Of a stretch of 64,000 nucleotides of DNA, positions 35,297 to 44,096 are shown piece after piece. The notes below the pieces were generated by a model. The model did no database searches and was not told the DNA's origin. It saw only the letters and a program-made list of their open reading frames with translations. A program made the translations under genes and the position numbers. This DNA is from Viridibacillus arvi (GTDB taxonomy: Bacteria; Bacillota; Bacilli; Bacillales_A; Planococcaceae): contig NZ_LILB01000005.1 of assembly GCF_001274945.1 (NCBI RefSeq), positions 872,959 to 936,958 on the forward strand. Direction: 5' to 3'. Every line of letters starts with the position of its first letter. Position 1 is the stretch's first letter.

Positions 35297-38200
35297 TTAA
35301 TCGTCAAAGTTTTCTGCTGCACGATTCTTCTTCAACATCTTAGACAATAGTTCATAAACAAGTGGCACAATGATTAATGTTAAAACAGTAGAACTGATTA
35401 AACCACCGATTACTGTTACACCTAAGCCTTTTGAAATCAAGCCGCTTCCTTCTGCACCAATCGCTAATGGAATTAAAGCGCCAACTGTTGCTAGTGCAGT
35501 CATTAGGATTGGGCGAAGACGTGTTGCACCGGCTTCTAAAATTGCTTCACGCATTGTCATACCCTCATGTTCCATATGAATTACTCGGTCGATTAATACG
35601 ATCGCATTTGTCACTACGATACCTATTAACATTAAAAGACCAATCATTGAAGATACACTGATTGTTTCGCCAGTTATCCATAACGCTACTAAAGCACCAA
35701 TTACGGTAAATGGTAGTGAGAACAGGATTGATAACGGTGCTAAACCTTCACCAAAAGTAACTACAAGGATGAAGTAAACAATCGCAATTGCTGCTACCAT
35801 AGCTAAACCTAATTGAGTGAATGCTTCAGCCATATCTTCTGCTACACCGCCACTATTCACTTCAACATTGTTTGGTAAATCTAGTTTATCAATGTCTTTT
35901 TGTACAGCACTAGACGCTTTTGTAATGTCTTTAGAAGTGACTGTTGCTGTTACACTCGCAAAAAGTTTTCCTTTACTACGATTAATTTGAGATAAAGTTG
36001 AACCCTCTTTGACATCTACTACTTCTGAAAGTTTAACTTCCATACCAAGTGGTGATTTTATTTTTTGTTTCAATACATCATTAAAATCATCAGGTGATGC
36101 TGTTTCTTTATGAACATAAACTTCGATTTTTTTGCCATCCTTATCAATTGAAGTTAATACTTCTGATTGGACGTTCGGATTAATCGCCATAGCAATTTGT
36201 CCCGTAGTTAAACCTAGATTTTTCACTTTATCTTGGTCAATTACTAATGTATGTTCATCATAAGTTTCGGAAATTGATGCTTTTACATCTTTTAAATCAT
36301 CGCGTTTGTTCATGATTTTTTCGATGTTTTTGACAACTGGTTTGATGTCTTCCATCGTATTACCATAAACTGAATAATTTAACTCACTACTTGAACCAGA
36401 CATAGAAAAATCCTGATTTTTCCAAGTTCCTGTTTGCTTAACTGCAACGATTTCTTCTACTAATTTAGTTTTTACATTACCAAAATCTTTTGTATCTGGA
36501 TCATAAATAATGTACATTAAAGCACCATTCGAAGCACCTGGCATCATAGGATTAGCTCCACCGATCGATACTTGAACTGTTTGAACATCTTTTTTGTCCA
36601 TTACTATCTTCTCTACTTCTTCAACGTCTTTAATTACGCTGTCACGTGTTTCTCCTGGTTCTGGAGTATACGTTAAGTAAACCATTTTCTGTTCATCTTC
36701 CGGCATGAAACTAAACCCTACAAACGGAGCCAAAAATAGACTTGCTACTAAAATAACAATTGTACCAATTGAAGTTACTAGTTTATGGTCAAGTACCCAA
36801 CTAAGTAATTTCTTATAGCTTTGTGATAACTTGCCATGTTCTTCTTTTTTCGTTTGTTTTTTACCATACAGCTCTTTTTTAAATAGAGAATGTGCTAATA
36901 CTGGCACAACAGTAATAGCCACGATTAACGATGCCCCTAGAGCAAATGCCATTGTTAAAGCAAACGGCATAAACAATTCGCCAACCATTCCTCCTACTAA
37001 TGCTAGCGGTAAGAATACAGCTACTGTAACTAGTGTTGAAGATAGAATTGGCTTGAACATTTCAATCGTTGCTTCACGAATTAAAGCACGACCATGTAAT
37101 TTCTCACCTTCTAAATATATTCTTCTATAAATATTTTCAACTACTACAATAGAGTCATCAATTACACGACCAATCGCGACCGTCATAGCAGCAAGCGTCA
37201 TCATATTTAATGTAATATCCATTTGTTTCAAAATTAATACAGAGATTAATAGTGATAATGGAATTGATATAATAGATATGATTGTAGAACGAATATTACG
37301 TAAAAATAGCATGATAATAATAACGGCAAAAATAGCACCGAATAATGCTTTATTTAACATTGTTGATACAGACTTCTCAATAGGTTCACCTTGGTCCATC
37401 GTGATATCAATTTTCATGCCTTTATTATCTTTTTCAAATTGTTTTGAAGCATCTTTTACGTTATTTACAACCTCAACCGTATTGGCTTCTTGCGATTTTA
37501 CTATTTGAACTGCAATTGCCGATTCACCATTTGTACGAGAAACCGATTCTACATCACCAATCAGTTTGATTTTAGCGAGTTTACCTAATTTCACAAACGG
37601 TTCAGCTGGAGATTGTTGCTGAGTTAATCCAGCTCCTGCTTGAGGTTGAACAGGAATATCTAAGTCTTTCAGCTCTTTTAAAGTTGTTAATTTACCGTCA
37701 ACTACGACTGATTGCTCCGCATCCTTAAATTGGAACATACCAAGTGGGACTTTAATATCCATTGCTTGAATGTATTGCTTAACCTTCGCTTCATCTAGAC
37801 CATATTGTGCTAATTTCTTTTGGTCATATGTTAATTGAACTTTTTCAACTTGTTGACCAGTTACTGATACTGAAGCAACACCGTCGATTGCTTCCATTTT
37901 AGGAACGAAGTAATCTTCTACTGTTTTTGTTAACTCATCGATTGTTTCTTCTTTATCAGAAACACTTAACGCTACTACCGGGAAGGCATTAATGTTAACT
38001 CGATCAATGGTTGGTGCTTGCGCAGTTTCAGGAAGATCAATTTTTTCAATTGCTTCCTTTACATTGTCAACTGCTTCTTTCATATCTGCACCATATTTAA
38101 ATTCAATTTGAAGACTTGAGGCATTTTGATATGAATTTGAGTAAACAGATTTTACTGATTTTAAATTATTAACTGCCTTCTCAAAGGGAATTGAAATATC

Positions 38201-38386
38201 ATCTGTTACTTGCTCTGGTGTAGCACCAGGATAAACCGTTGTTACTGTAACTATTGGAATTGAAATATCAGGAATTGATTCAAGCTTCATTTTCAAGCCT
38301 GCATAAACCCCAGCCACTGCTACGATAATTGTTAATAACCATACCGCTAGCTTGTTTTTTAGCATAAATTTAATTGTAGAATGCAC
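35297..38386 (-). CDS. swrC: RND family efflux transporter (SwrC/AcrB type)
   Basis: A 1029-residue inner-membrane proton-driven exporter with 12 predicted helices and two large extracytoplasmic loops (about residues 35-330 and 550-850). N-terminal MLKNKLAVWLLTIIVAVAGV and PDISIPIVTVTTVYPGATPE are typical; helix 4 has the proton-relay aspartates in AIGRVIDDSIVVVENI. B. subtilis SwrC (YerP) exports surfactin and supports swarming; other relatives export drugs or lipids. Start GTG 38386 with AAGGCGG seven bases before. It has no partner membrane-fusion gene next to it, as usual for the Gram-positive type. A TetR-family gene is divergent across overlapping promoters and two matching operators. 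Confidence 0.92.
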   Translation of the reverse strand: MHSTIKFMLKNKLAVWLLTIIVAVAGVYAGLKMKLESIPDISIPIVTVTTVYPGATPEQVTDDISIPFEKAVNNLKSVKSVYSNSYQNASSLQIEFKYGADMKEAVDNVKEAIEKIDLPETAQAPTIDRVNINAFPVVALSVSDKEETIDELTKTVEDYFVPKMEAIDGVASVSVTGQQVEKVQLTYDQKKLAQYGLDEAKVKQYIQAMDIKVPLGMFQFKDAEQSVVVDGKLTTLKELKDLDIPVQPQAGAGLTQQQSPAEPFVKLGKLAKIKLIGDVESVSRTNGESAIAVQIVKSQEANTVEVVNNVKDASKQFEKDNKGMKIDITMDQGEPIEKSVSTMLNKALFGAIFAVIIIMLFLRNIRSTIISIISIPLSLLISVLILKQMDITLNMMTLAAMTVAIGRVIDDSIVVVENIYRRIYLEGEKLHGRALIREATIEMFKPILSSTLVTVAVFLPLALVGGMVGELFMPFALTMAFALGASLIVAITVVPVLAHSLFKKELYGKKQTKKEEHGKLSQSYKKLLSWVLDHKLVTSIGTIVILVASLFLAPFVGFSFMPEDEQKMVYLTYTPEPGETRDSVIKDVEEVEKIVMDKKDVQTVQVSIGGANPMMPGASNGALMYIIYDPDTKDFGNVKTKLVEEIVAVKQTGTWKNQDFSMSGSSSELNYSVYGNTMEDIKPVVKNIEKIMNKRDDLKDVKASISETYDEHTLVIDQDKVKNLGLTTGQIAMAINPNVQSEVLTSIDKDGKKIEVYVHKETASPDDFNDVLKQKIKSPLGMEVKLSEVVDVKEGSTLSQINRSKGKLFASVTATVTSKDITKASSAVQKDIDKLDLPNNVEVNSGGVAEDMAEAFTQLGLAMVAAIAIVYFILVVTFGEGLAPLSILFSLPFTVIGALVALWITGETISVSSMIGLLMLIGIVVTNAIVLIDRVIHMEHEGMTMREAILEAGATRLRPILMTALATVGALIPLAIGAEGSGLISKGLGVTVIGGLISSTVLTLIIVPLVYELLSKMLKKNRAAENFDD

Positions 38387-38402
38387 CTTTGCACCGCCTT
38401 TT

Positions 38403-38455
38403 TTGACTATTTGGTCACTATTCTATATAATAATGACTGATTAGTCAGTTGTCAA
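38403..38455. promoter_or_regulatory. Overlapping divergent promoters with two TetR-type operators
   Basis: + strand promoter: TTGACT (38403-38408), 17 bases, TATAAT (38426-38431), for the TetR gene. - strand promoter: TTGACA (38455-38450), 17 bases, TATTAT (38432-38427), for the RND gene. Two related palindromes TGACTATTTGGTCA (38404-38417) and TGACTGATTAGTCA (38434-38447), centres 30 bases apart, cover one -35 and both sides of the shared -10 region. Confidence 0.8.
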
Positions 38456-38481
38456 ATACTAAGGATAGGGAGTGAGTTTTT

Positions 38482-39327
38482 ATATCTAAGCAACAATTAA
38501 TTATTGAAAAGGCAGTAGAATTATTTGCGCAAAATAGTATAGCATCGACCTCTATTCAAGATATAACAGATGCATGCGGTATTTCTAAAGGTGCCTTTTA
38601 TTTATCTTTCAAATCAAAAGATGAGTTATTCATTGCTATATTCGAACATTTTTTGCGAGAAATTATTGGTCAATATAATGATTTATTAGAAAGTGACATG
38701 CCTCCAAAAGAAAAGATCAAAAACTATTTTCTTTTACATTTTCAACTATTTGAAGAAAAATTACCATTAATATCTATGTTTATGAAGGAACAAATGCATC
38801 CAATTAATGAACAAATTCTTCAAAGATTAAATTATTATAGAGATCTTAGTGATAAAACTACTCTAGCATTATTAACAGAAGTATATGGAAAGCGTATTGC
38901 TCCTTTCCAATATGACATTCTCATTTCTTTAAAAGGAATCATGCATGGATATTCAGAATTTATCCTTTTCCATAGACAACCATATGATTTCGTTCAATTA
39001 AGTTCTACTCTTATTGAAAAAGTAGATATCCTTGTAGAGCATTCAAAAAACACTTTCCTTACTGAACAATTATGGAATTCAAAACCACATTGCATGCAGG
39101 AGTATTCTGTGACTGCATTAGAAGTACAAGAAGAAGTAAATCGTTGGATCGAAACTTATAAAGGACACCCTATCATTGAAGACACGTTATCTTTAATAGA
39201 AGCTGAATTAAAACTTTCAAATCCTCGTCCTGCTTTATTAAATGGAATGATGGCGAACCTTAAACAATATGAAAACTTACAATGGCTAGCCTTATTACTA
39301 AAACAATATATAGTACATCTTTCATAA
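38482..39327 (+). CDS. TetR family transcriptional regulator, apparently starting on ATA
   Basis: About 281 residues. The N-terminal DNA-binding domain reads EKAVELFAQNS (about 8-18), SIQDITDACGISKGAFYLSF (about 22-41), SKDELFIAIFEHF. The long C-terminal ligand domain is not recognisable. The frame is closed by TGA six bases upstream of ATA 38482 and contains no ATG, GTG or TTG until a TTG at 38653, which would remove the whole DNA-binding domain. GGGAG (38468-38472) stands nine bases before the ATA, and ISKQQLIIEKA looks like a TetR N-terminus, so ATA is probably used or has replaced ATG. It probably represses itself and the divergent RND pump gene. Confidence 0.82.
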   Translation: MSKQQLIIEKAVELFAQNSIASTSIQDITDACGISKGAFYLSFKSKDELFIAIFEHFLREIIGQYNDLLESDMPPKEKIKNYFLLHFQLFEEKLPLISMFMKEQMHPINEQILQRLNYYRDLSDKTTLALLTEVYGKRIAPFQYDILISLKGIMHGYSEFILFHRQPYDFVQLSSTLIEKVDILVEHSKNTFLTEQLWNSKPHCMQEYSVTALEVQEEVNRWIETYKGHPIIEDTLSLIEAELKLSNPRPALLNGMMANLKQYENLQWLALLLKQYIVHLS

Positions 39328-39330
39328 ACA

Positions 39331-39370
39331 CAAAAGAGATAGTCGTAACAATGCACGACTATCTCTTTTT
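39331..39370 (+). terminator. Terminator of the TetR gene
   Basis: AAAGAGATAGTCGT / ACGACTATCTCTTT stem followed by T. Confidence 0.9.
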
Positions 39371-39569
39371 ATTATTTGTGAATTAACACTTGTTCCAAAC
39401 ACTATACTCGACTTTAAAAAGATTTATGACTAGACGGTCATTATTAGAAACTATACTTTCATCTCTCCCCTTATCCACTTTAAGAACTTACAATATAGAC
39501 ATGTATGTTAGCTTATAATTATCGCACTAACAGACTCTGAGTAATAGTAGTAGAATATTTCTTTCCATA
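39371..39569. other. Intergenic stretch without recognised genes
   Basis: About 200 AT-rich bases between the terminators of the TetR gene and the qox operon. No open frame with a ribosome-binding site was found. Confidence 0.5.
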
Positions 39570-39613
39570 AATAAAAAGCAGTCCAAAGTATTTAAACTTC
39601 GAACTGCTTTTTC
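39570..39613 (-). terminator. Terminator of the qox operon
   Basis: AAAAAGCAGT / ACTGCTTTTT stem downstream of qoxD, T-rich on the minus strand. Confidence 0.85.
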
Positions 39614-39623
39614 TATTATTATC

Positions 39624-39908
39624 TTAATATCCCCAAATCATTGTTAACAATGAACCAAAGACTGTTACAAGACCAACTACTACAGCGTAAATGACACTTG
39701 TATATAGGGTTTTTTTATCTTCTGTTTCTCCGATATGCATGAATAACACAAGTTGCACAACAGCTTGCGCTAGTGCAGTTACACTTAAGATAGTCATTGC
39801 AATACCTTTAGACATATCAAATGTAATTACACTTAGAGCAGCGAGCGTTAAAATAAGGGAGCCAACAAAACCTACAACATGTTCTTTTGGAAATAATTCT
39901 TTCATCAT
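39624..39908 (-). CDS. qoxD: Cytochrome aa3 quinol oxidase subunit IV
   Basis: A 94-residue membrane subunit with three helices; MMKELFPKEHVVGFVGSLIL and VQLVLFMHIGE are typical of subunit IV. The ATG at 39908 overlaps the qoxC stop (ATGA) and follows AAAGGAGTGTTGGG. Last gene of qoxABCD. Confidence 0.93.
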   Translation of the reverse strand: MMKELFPKEHVVGFVGSLILTLAALSVITFDMSKGIAMTILSVTALAQAVVQLVLFMHIGETEDKKTLYTSVIYAVVVGLVTVFGSLLTMIWGY

Positions 39909-40507
39909 CCCAACACTCCTTTCAGATAAACGAAGCTGAAGATGAAGATCCATACGACATCCAAGAAATGCCAGTATAACGAGAAGATAAATGCTTTGTT
40001 TGCAGTTTGAGCATTTAATCCACGTTTAACTACCTGTACGATAATCGCGATACCCCATAGTAAACCGAAAGTTACGTGAGCACCGTGCGTACCTAATAGA
40101 GTCATTAATGATGACAAGAATGCGCTTGTTGTAATTGTTGCACCTTCATTAACATATGTTACGAACTCCATAATCTCAACAGCCAAGAAGCCTGCGCCAA
40201 GTAGCAATGTCAAGATATAGAACACTATCATTGCTTTGACACGACCAATTCTCATCGCATGTACACCAAGTCCAATCAAGAAACTACTTGTTAATAATAA
40301 GAAAGTTTCTAGTAAAACTGGTGGCATTTCGAAGATGTCAATACCAGCAGGACCTGAACCTGTGCGATCTGTTAATACAAAGTACACAGTAAATAGAGTT
40401 GCAAATAACATAATCTCAGCACCTAGGAAAATCCAAAAACCGAAAACCTTTAATCTATTTTCCTCTGTACGATATTCTAATGGAAGTGATGTGTTTTCTT
40501 TAGACAT
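39905..40507 (-). CDS. qoxC: Cytochrome aa3 quinol oxidase subunit III
   Basis: A 200-residue membrane protein with five helices: FGFWIFLGAEIMLFATLFTV, LMTLLGTHGAHVTFGLLWGI and YWHFLDVVWIFIFSFVYL are subunit III features, close to those of CtaE in this window. The start overlaps qoxB by one base (TAATG), the end overlaps qoxD by four. Confidence 0.95.
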   Translation of the reverse strand: MSKENTSLPLEYRTEENRLKVFGFWIFLGAEIMLFATLFTVYFVLTDRTGSGPAGIDIFEMPPVLLETFLLLTSSFLIGLGVHAMRIGRVKAMIVFYILTLLLGAGFLAVEIMEFVTYVNEGATITTSAFLSSLMTLLGTHGAHVTFGLLWGIAIIVQVVKRGLNAQTANKAFIFSLYWHFLDVVWIFIFSFVYLKGVLG

Positions 40508-42450
40508 TATTTGTCACCTCTCAATTGACGTTCAGTTGCTTCAATTTCAGCCACTTCAATATAGTGACCGTGATCTTTTTCAAATGAACGGAATGCCATA
40601 AATCCAAGAGTAGCTATACCAAATACGATAACAGCTGTCCATACACTAAATACAAAGAAGAATGAGAATAGGAATAGTACGCCGGCCATCCACATTGGAG
40701 CACCACTATTATTAGGCATATGAATACGTTCATATTCGCCTGCCGTAATATCGCGACCTTCTTTTTTCGCATACCAATATTCATCCAATTGATTAACTTC
40801 TGGTACAACCGCAAAGTTATATTCAGGTACTGGACTATGTGTTGCCCATTCAAGAGAACGCGCATCCCAAGGGTCGCCGTTTTCGTCGCGTGGGCTGTGA
40901 CGGAAGCTGTAGTAAATGTTATAACAAATAAGCGCAAATCCGACTGCCATTCCTAGAGCCCCTAGGAAGGAAATCATATTTAATGTACCGTAACCAGTAC
41001 TTGCAGAATAAGTGAACATACGACGTGCATAACCGTCTAAACCAAGAATGAATAACGGGAAGAATGCAACATTGAATCCAATTGCAATGCACCAGAAAGC
41101 AGCTTTCCCTAATTTTTCATTTAAGCGGAAGCCAAATATTTTCGGCCACCAGAAATGGTACCCTGCTAATACACCGAATACGGTACCCGGAATTAATACA
41201 TAGTGGAAGTGGGCAACTAAGAACATCGTATTGTGATATTGATAGTCAGCACTTGCCATCGCTAGCATTACCCCTGTTACCCCACCAATAGTGAAGATTG
41301 GAATAAATGCAAGCGCATAAAGCATTGGAGTTGTAAACTGAATCTTACCATGCCTCATTGTAAGCAACCAGTTAAAGATTTTAACCCCGGTCGGTACAGC
41401 AATTAACATTGTAGAGACTGAGAAAATACTGTTTACCATAACGCCATGGCCCATTGTATAGAAATGGTGAGCCCATACCATAAATGATAGTAAAGAAATT
41501 ACGATCATACTCATAACCATTGATTTGTAACCAAATAAGTTTTTACGTGAGAATGTTGAGATTACCTCACTGAAAATACCGAACGCTGGTAAAATAACGA
41601 TATATACTTCAGGGTGACCCCAAACCCAGAAAAGGTTAGCCCATAGCATATCCATTCCACCGTCAGACATTGCAAAGAATTTAGTACCGAATTGACGGTC
41701 TAATGTCATAAGTGCAAGTGCCACTGTTAAAACAGGGAAAGCAAATGTAATGATGACATTTGTAATTAATGCTGACCAAGTAAACATAGGCATTTTCATT
41801 AATTTCAGACCCGGTGCACGCATTTTCATGATTGTAGTAATGAAGTTAATACCTGTCATTAACGTACCTAATCCTGATAATTGTAAAGCCCATGCATAAT
41901 AGTTATTTCCAACATTTGGACTGAATTCAATACCAGCTAGTGGGAAGTATGCAGTCCAACCAGCATCTGGTGATCCACCAATGATGAAGGAAACATTTAA
42001 TAATCCTGCACCTGCAGCAAATAGCCAGAAGCTAAGTGCATTTAATCGTGGAAACGCAACGTCACGTGCACCAATTTGTAATGGTACTACAACGTTCATT
42101 AACCCGATAATAAACGGCATTGCCATGAAGAGAATCATGACTAAACCGTGAGTTGTAAAGATTTCATTATAGTGTTGTGCATTTAATAAGTTATTTTCAG
42201 GAACAGCAGTTTGTGCACGCATTAATAATGCGTCAATACCACCTCTAAATAGCATGACTAATGCAACAATGATATACATAACACCGATTTTTTTATGGTC
42301 AACTGTAGTTAACCAATTTTTATAGAAATAGCCCCATTTCTTGAAGTAAGTCAAACCAGCAACAATTGTAATGGCACCTACAACAATACTAACGGCCGCA
42401 CCCATGATCATTGGTTCTTTCATCGGCTCAAATAATTCTTCCATGCTCAT
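40507..42450 (-). CDS. qoxB: Cytochrome aa3 quinol oxidase subunit I
   Basis: Catalytic subunit of the proton-pumping menaquinol oxidase; binds haem a, haem a3 and CuB. The 647-residue protein has the signature WANLFWVWGHPEVYIV with the CuB histidine and tyrosine, MVWAHHFYTMG, and VAHFHYVLIPG with haem ligands. It has an extra N-terminal helix before TVDHKKIG, usual for QoxB. Start ATG 42450 follows AAAGGAGTTACAAAA; the TTG at 42468 is rejected. It takes electrons directly from quinol, in parallel with the caa3 branch at 15-19 kb. Confidence 0.96.
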   Translation of the reverse strand: MSMEELFEPMKEPMIMGAAVSIVVGAITIVAGLTYFKKWGYFYKNWLTTVDHKKIGVMYIIVALVMLFRGGIDALLMRAQTAVPENNLLNAQHYNEIFTTHGLVMILFMAMPFIIGLMNVVVPLQIGARDVAFPRLNALSFWLFAAGAGLLNVSFIIGGSPDAGWTAYFPLAGIEFSPNVGNNYYAWALQLSGLGTLMTGINFITTIMKMRAPGLKLMKMPMFTWSALITNVIITFAFPVLTVALALMTLDRQFGTKFFAMSDGGMDMLWANLFWVWGHPEVYIVILPAFGIFSEVISTFSRKNLFGYKSMVMSMIVISLLSFMVWAHHFYTMGHGVMVNSIFSVSTMLIAVPTGVKIFNWLLTMRHGKIQFTTPMLYALAFIPIFTIGGVTGVMLAMASADYQYHNTMFLVAHFHYVLIPGTVFGVLAGYHFWWPKIFGFRLNEKLGKAAFWCIAIGFNVAFFPLFILGLDGYARRMFTYSASTGYGTLNMISFLGALGMAVGFALICYNIYYSFRHSPRDENGDPWDARSLEWATHSPVPEYNFAVVPEVNQLDEYWYAKKEGRDITAGEYERIHMPNNSGAPMWMAGVLFLFSFFFVFSVWTAVIVFGIATLGFMAFRSFEKDHGHYIEVAEIEATERQLRGDK

Positions 42451-42485
42451 TTTTGTAACTCCTTTCAATCATCTAATCTAGCTAT

Positions 42486-43403
42486 CTAGTGATTAGAATG
42501 GTCCATTTCTCCATCAGACATATCCATTCCATCCATTTCTTCAGCATCATCAGACATATCTGATGATTTTCCATGATGCATTTCTGGAGCAGGACTGAAT
42601 GTTAAATGTGTAGAAGAGAAACTTTTACGGCCTACAAAGTCCGTATCTAATAATTCATTGAATGTTTTCTCTGTTAACTCAGGCTCTTTCGCTTTTACGT
42701 CAGATACCCATTCGTCAAATTTCTGTTGAGACATTGTTTGTGCTTCAAACTCCATTTGTGCAAAACCTTTACCATTAAAGTTTGAGTTTCTACCAAAAAA
42801 TGATCCTTCTACATCTGCTGCCATATGAAGTTTATTGACCATATCACTCATTGCATATTTTTGACCAGCTAATTGGGGAATCCAGAAACTTGTAATTGGT
42901 CCAAATGAATACAGTCTAAATTCAACTGGACGATCTGTTGGAATGTTGACATAGTTTACCGTCTCGACGCCTTCTTCTGGATAGCTAAAATGCCATTTCC
43001 AGTTAGAAGATGCTGCGTATATTACAAGAGGTTTTGTATTGTCATAACCTGTTTGTTGACTTTCAACTTTTGTTGTTGTGCTAATCGTAACTATTGATAG
43101 AGCAGTTACGATAAGAATCGGAATAACTGTCCAAATAATTTCGAGTTTTGTACTACCTTCTTCATGCGGTGGTTCATAATCACTAGGTAATTTAGATGCT
43201 CGATATTTCAAAAGCATATTCGCTAATAATAAATAAACAACTAACAATATAAATGCCATCACGATAATGGATAGAATGATTGTATTTGATAAAGTCTTCG
43301 CGTTTGGACCTTTTGGATCAAAAATCATTAATGGTTCACAGCCAGATAAGAATAAAGCCATGATTGACATCAACGCCGGCAAGATTAGCATTTTTTTCTT
43401 CAT
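42486..43403 (-). CDS. qoxA: Cytochrome aa3 quinol oxidase subunit II, with a Met/His/Asp-rich tail
   Basis: A lipoprotein (lipobox LSGC at about residues 19-22) with two helices and a cupredoxin-like domain (SSNWKWHFSYPEEGVETVNY, SFWIPQLAGQKYAM). The CuA cysteines and histidines are absent, as expected for a quinol oxidase. The last 30 residues are unusual: MHHGKSSDMSDDAEEMDGMD continuing MSDGEMDHSNH, rich in Met, His and Asp, which could bind copper outside the membrane. Start ATG 43403. First gene of qoxABCD; a long leader of several hundred bases with hairpins may precede it. Confidence 0.94.
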   Translation of the reverse strand: MKKKMLILPALMSIMALFLSGCEPLMIFDPKGPNAKTLSNTIILSIIVMAFILLVVYLLLANMLLKYRASKLPSDYEPPHEEGSTKLEIIWTVIPILIVTALSIVTISTTTKVESQQTGYDNTKPLVIYAASSNWKWHFSYPEEGVETVNYVNIPTDRPVEFRLYSFGPITSFWIPQLAGQKYAMSDMVNKLHMAADVEGSFFGRNSNFNGKGFAQMEFEAQTMSQQKFDEWVSDVKAKEPELTEKTFNELLDTDFVGRKSFSSTHLTFSPAPEMHHGKSSDMSDDAEEMDGMDMSDGEMDHSNH

Positions 43404-43565
43404 GTTGTACTCCCTTCAAAAAACAACTTACTTGTAATGTGTTTTAGAATATTAAATGGTTCTTAAAAAAATTGTCCTCCTAAAAAATATTAGTATTCCA
43501 AAACAAAAAACACATTTTGAATTTGCTAGATTATTGAAGGTTACTCCTTTTGTTTGGAACAACGA

Positions 43566-43709
43566 TGAGACAATTCATAGTAGTCTCAATGTTTTAATAG
43601 CCTACTTGATTGAGTTAAAGCATTAAATACATTCTCACGTTTCCAATAGGAGAAATTAGGCACCCAGGTTTTCGCGCCTAAGACTCTTCAGAGGAACTAT
43701 CAAACCTCT
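43566..43709. ncRNA. Unidentified hairpin-rich element upstream of qoxA
   Basis: Four inverted repeats in 145 bases: TGAGAC (43566-43571) / GTCTCA (43583-43588); alternatively CTCAAT (43585-43590) / ATTGAG (43609-43614); TTAGGC (43656-43661) / GCCTAA (43676-43681); AGAGG (43690-43694) / CCTCT (43705-43709). The surrounding 690 bases (43404-44096) hold no gene. It could be the 5' leader of qoxABCD or a small RNA; I could not match it to a known riboswitch class. Confidence 0.35.
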
Positions 43710-43956
43710 TGCTTGATTCAAATGAAATTATAACTCCTTATTCTTAATAAGAAAATCAAAACCTATCCACTAACATAAGAATTTCACATCATTATGAACG
43801 TTCTATGTACGTTTTTTGTACAAAATGTGTACTGGCAATAATTACATTGGTCTATTTATTTCATATTTAACAACTCTTCCTTAATAAGGATTATTACATA
43901 TTTACTATAAATTTAATTAAAGGAAGAATGTACTATCACATTTAAACAATACGCAA

Positions 43957-44008
43957 AATAAAAACACCACCAGGAATTTCGCCTAAACAAAACATCCAAG
44001 TGGTGTAG
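43957..44008 (-). terminator. Terminator of the SDR gene
   Basis: Minus-strand ACACCAC / GTGGTGT stem with a long loop, followed by TTTTATTTT. It lies about 90 bases beyond the SDR stop. Confidence 0.7.
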
Positions 44009-44096
44009 TTATTTTTTTATATCAAAATTTTTTCCATTGTAAATTAATAAATTTCTTATATTCATTATTTAAATCATAAAATCATGTTTTTCATAT

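Noticed and set aside
39373-39569. Gene remnant between the TetR gene and qoxD
   Set aside because: No protein-like frame of useful length on either strand.
43650-43710. c-di-AMP, ZTP or T-box riboswitch upstream of qoxA
   Set aside because: Only short stretches look similar; the conserved core sequences of these classes are missing on both strands.
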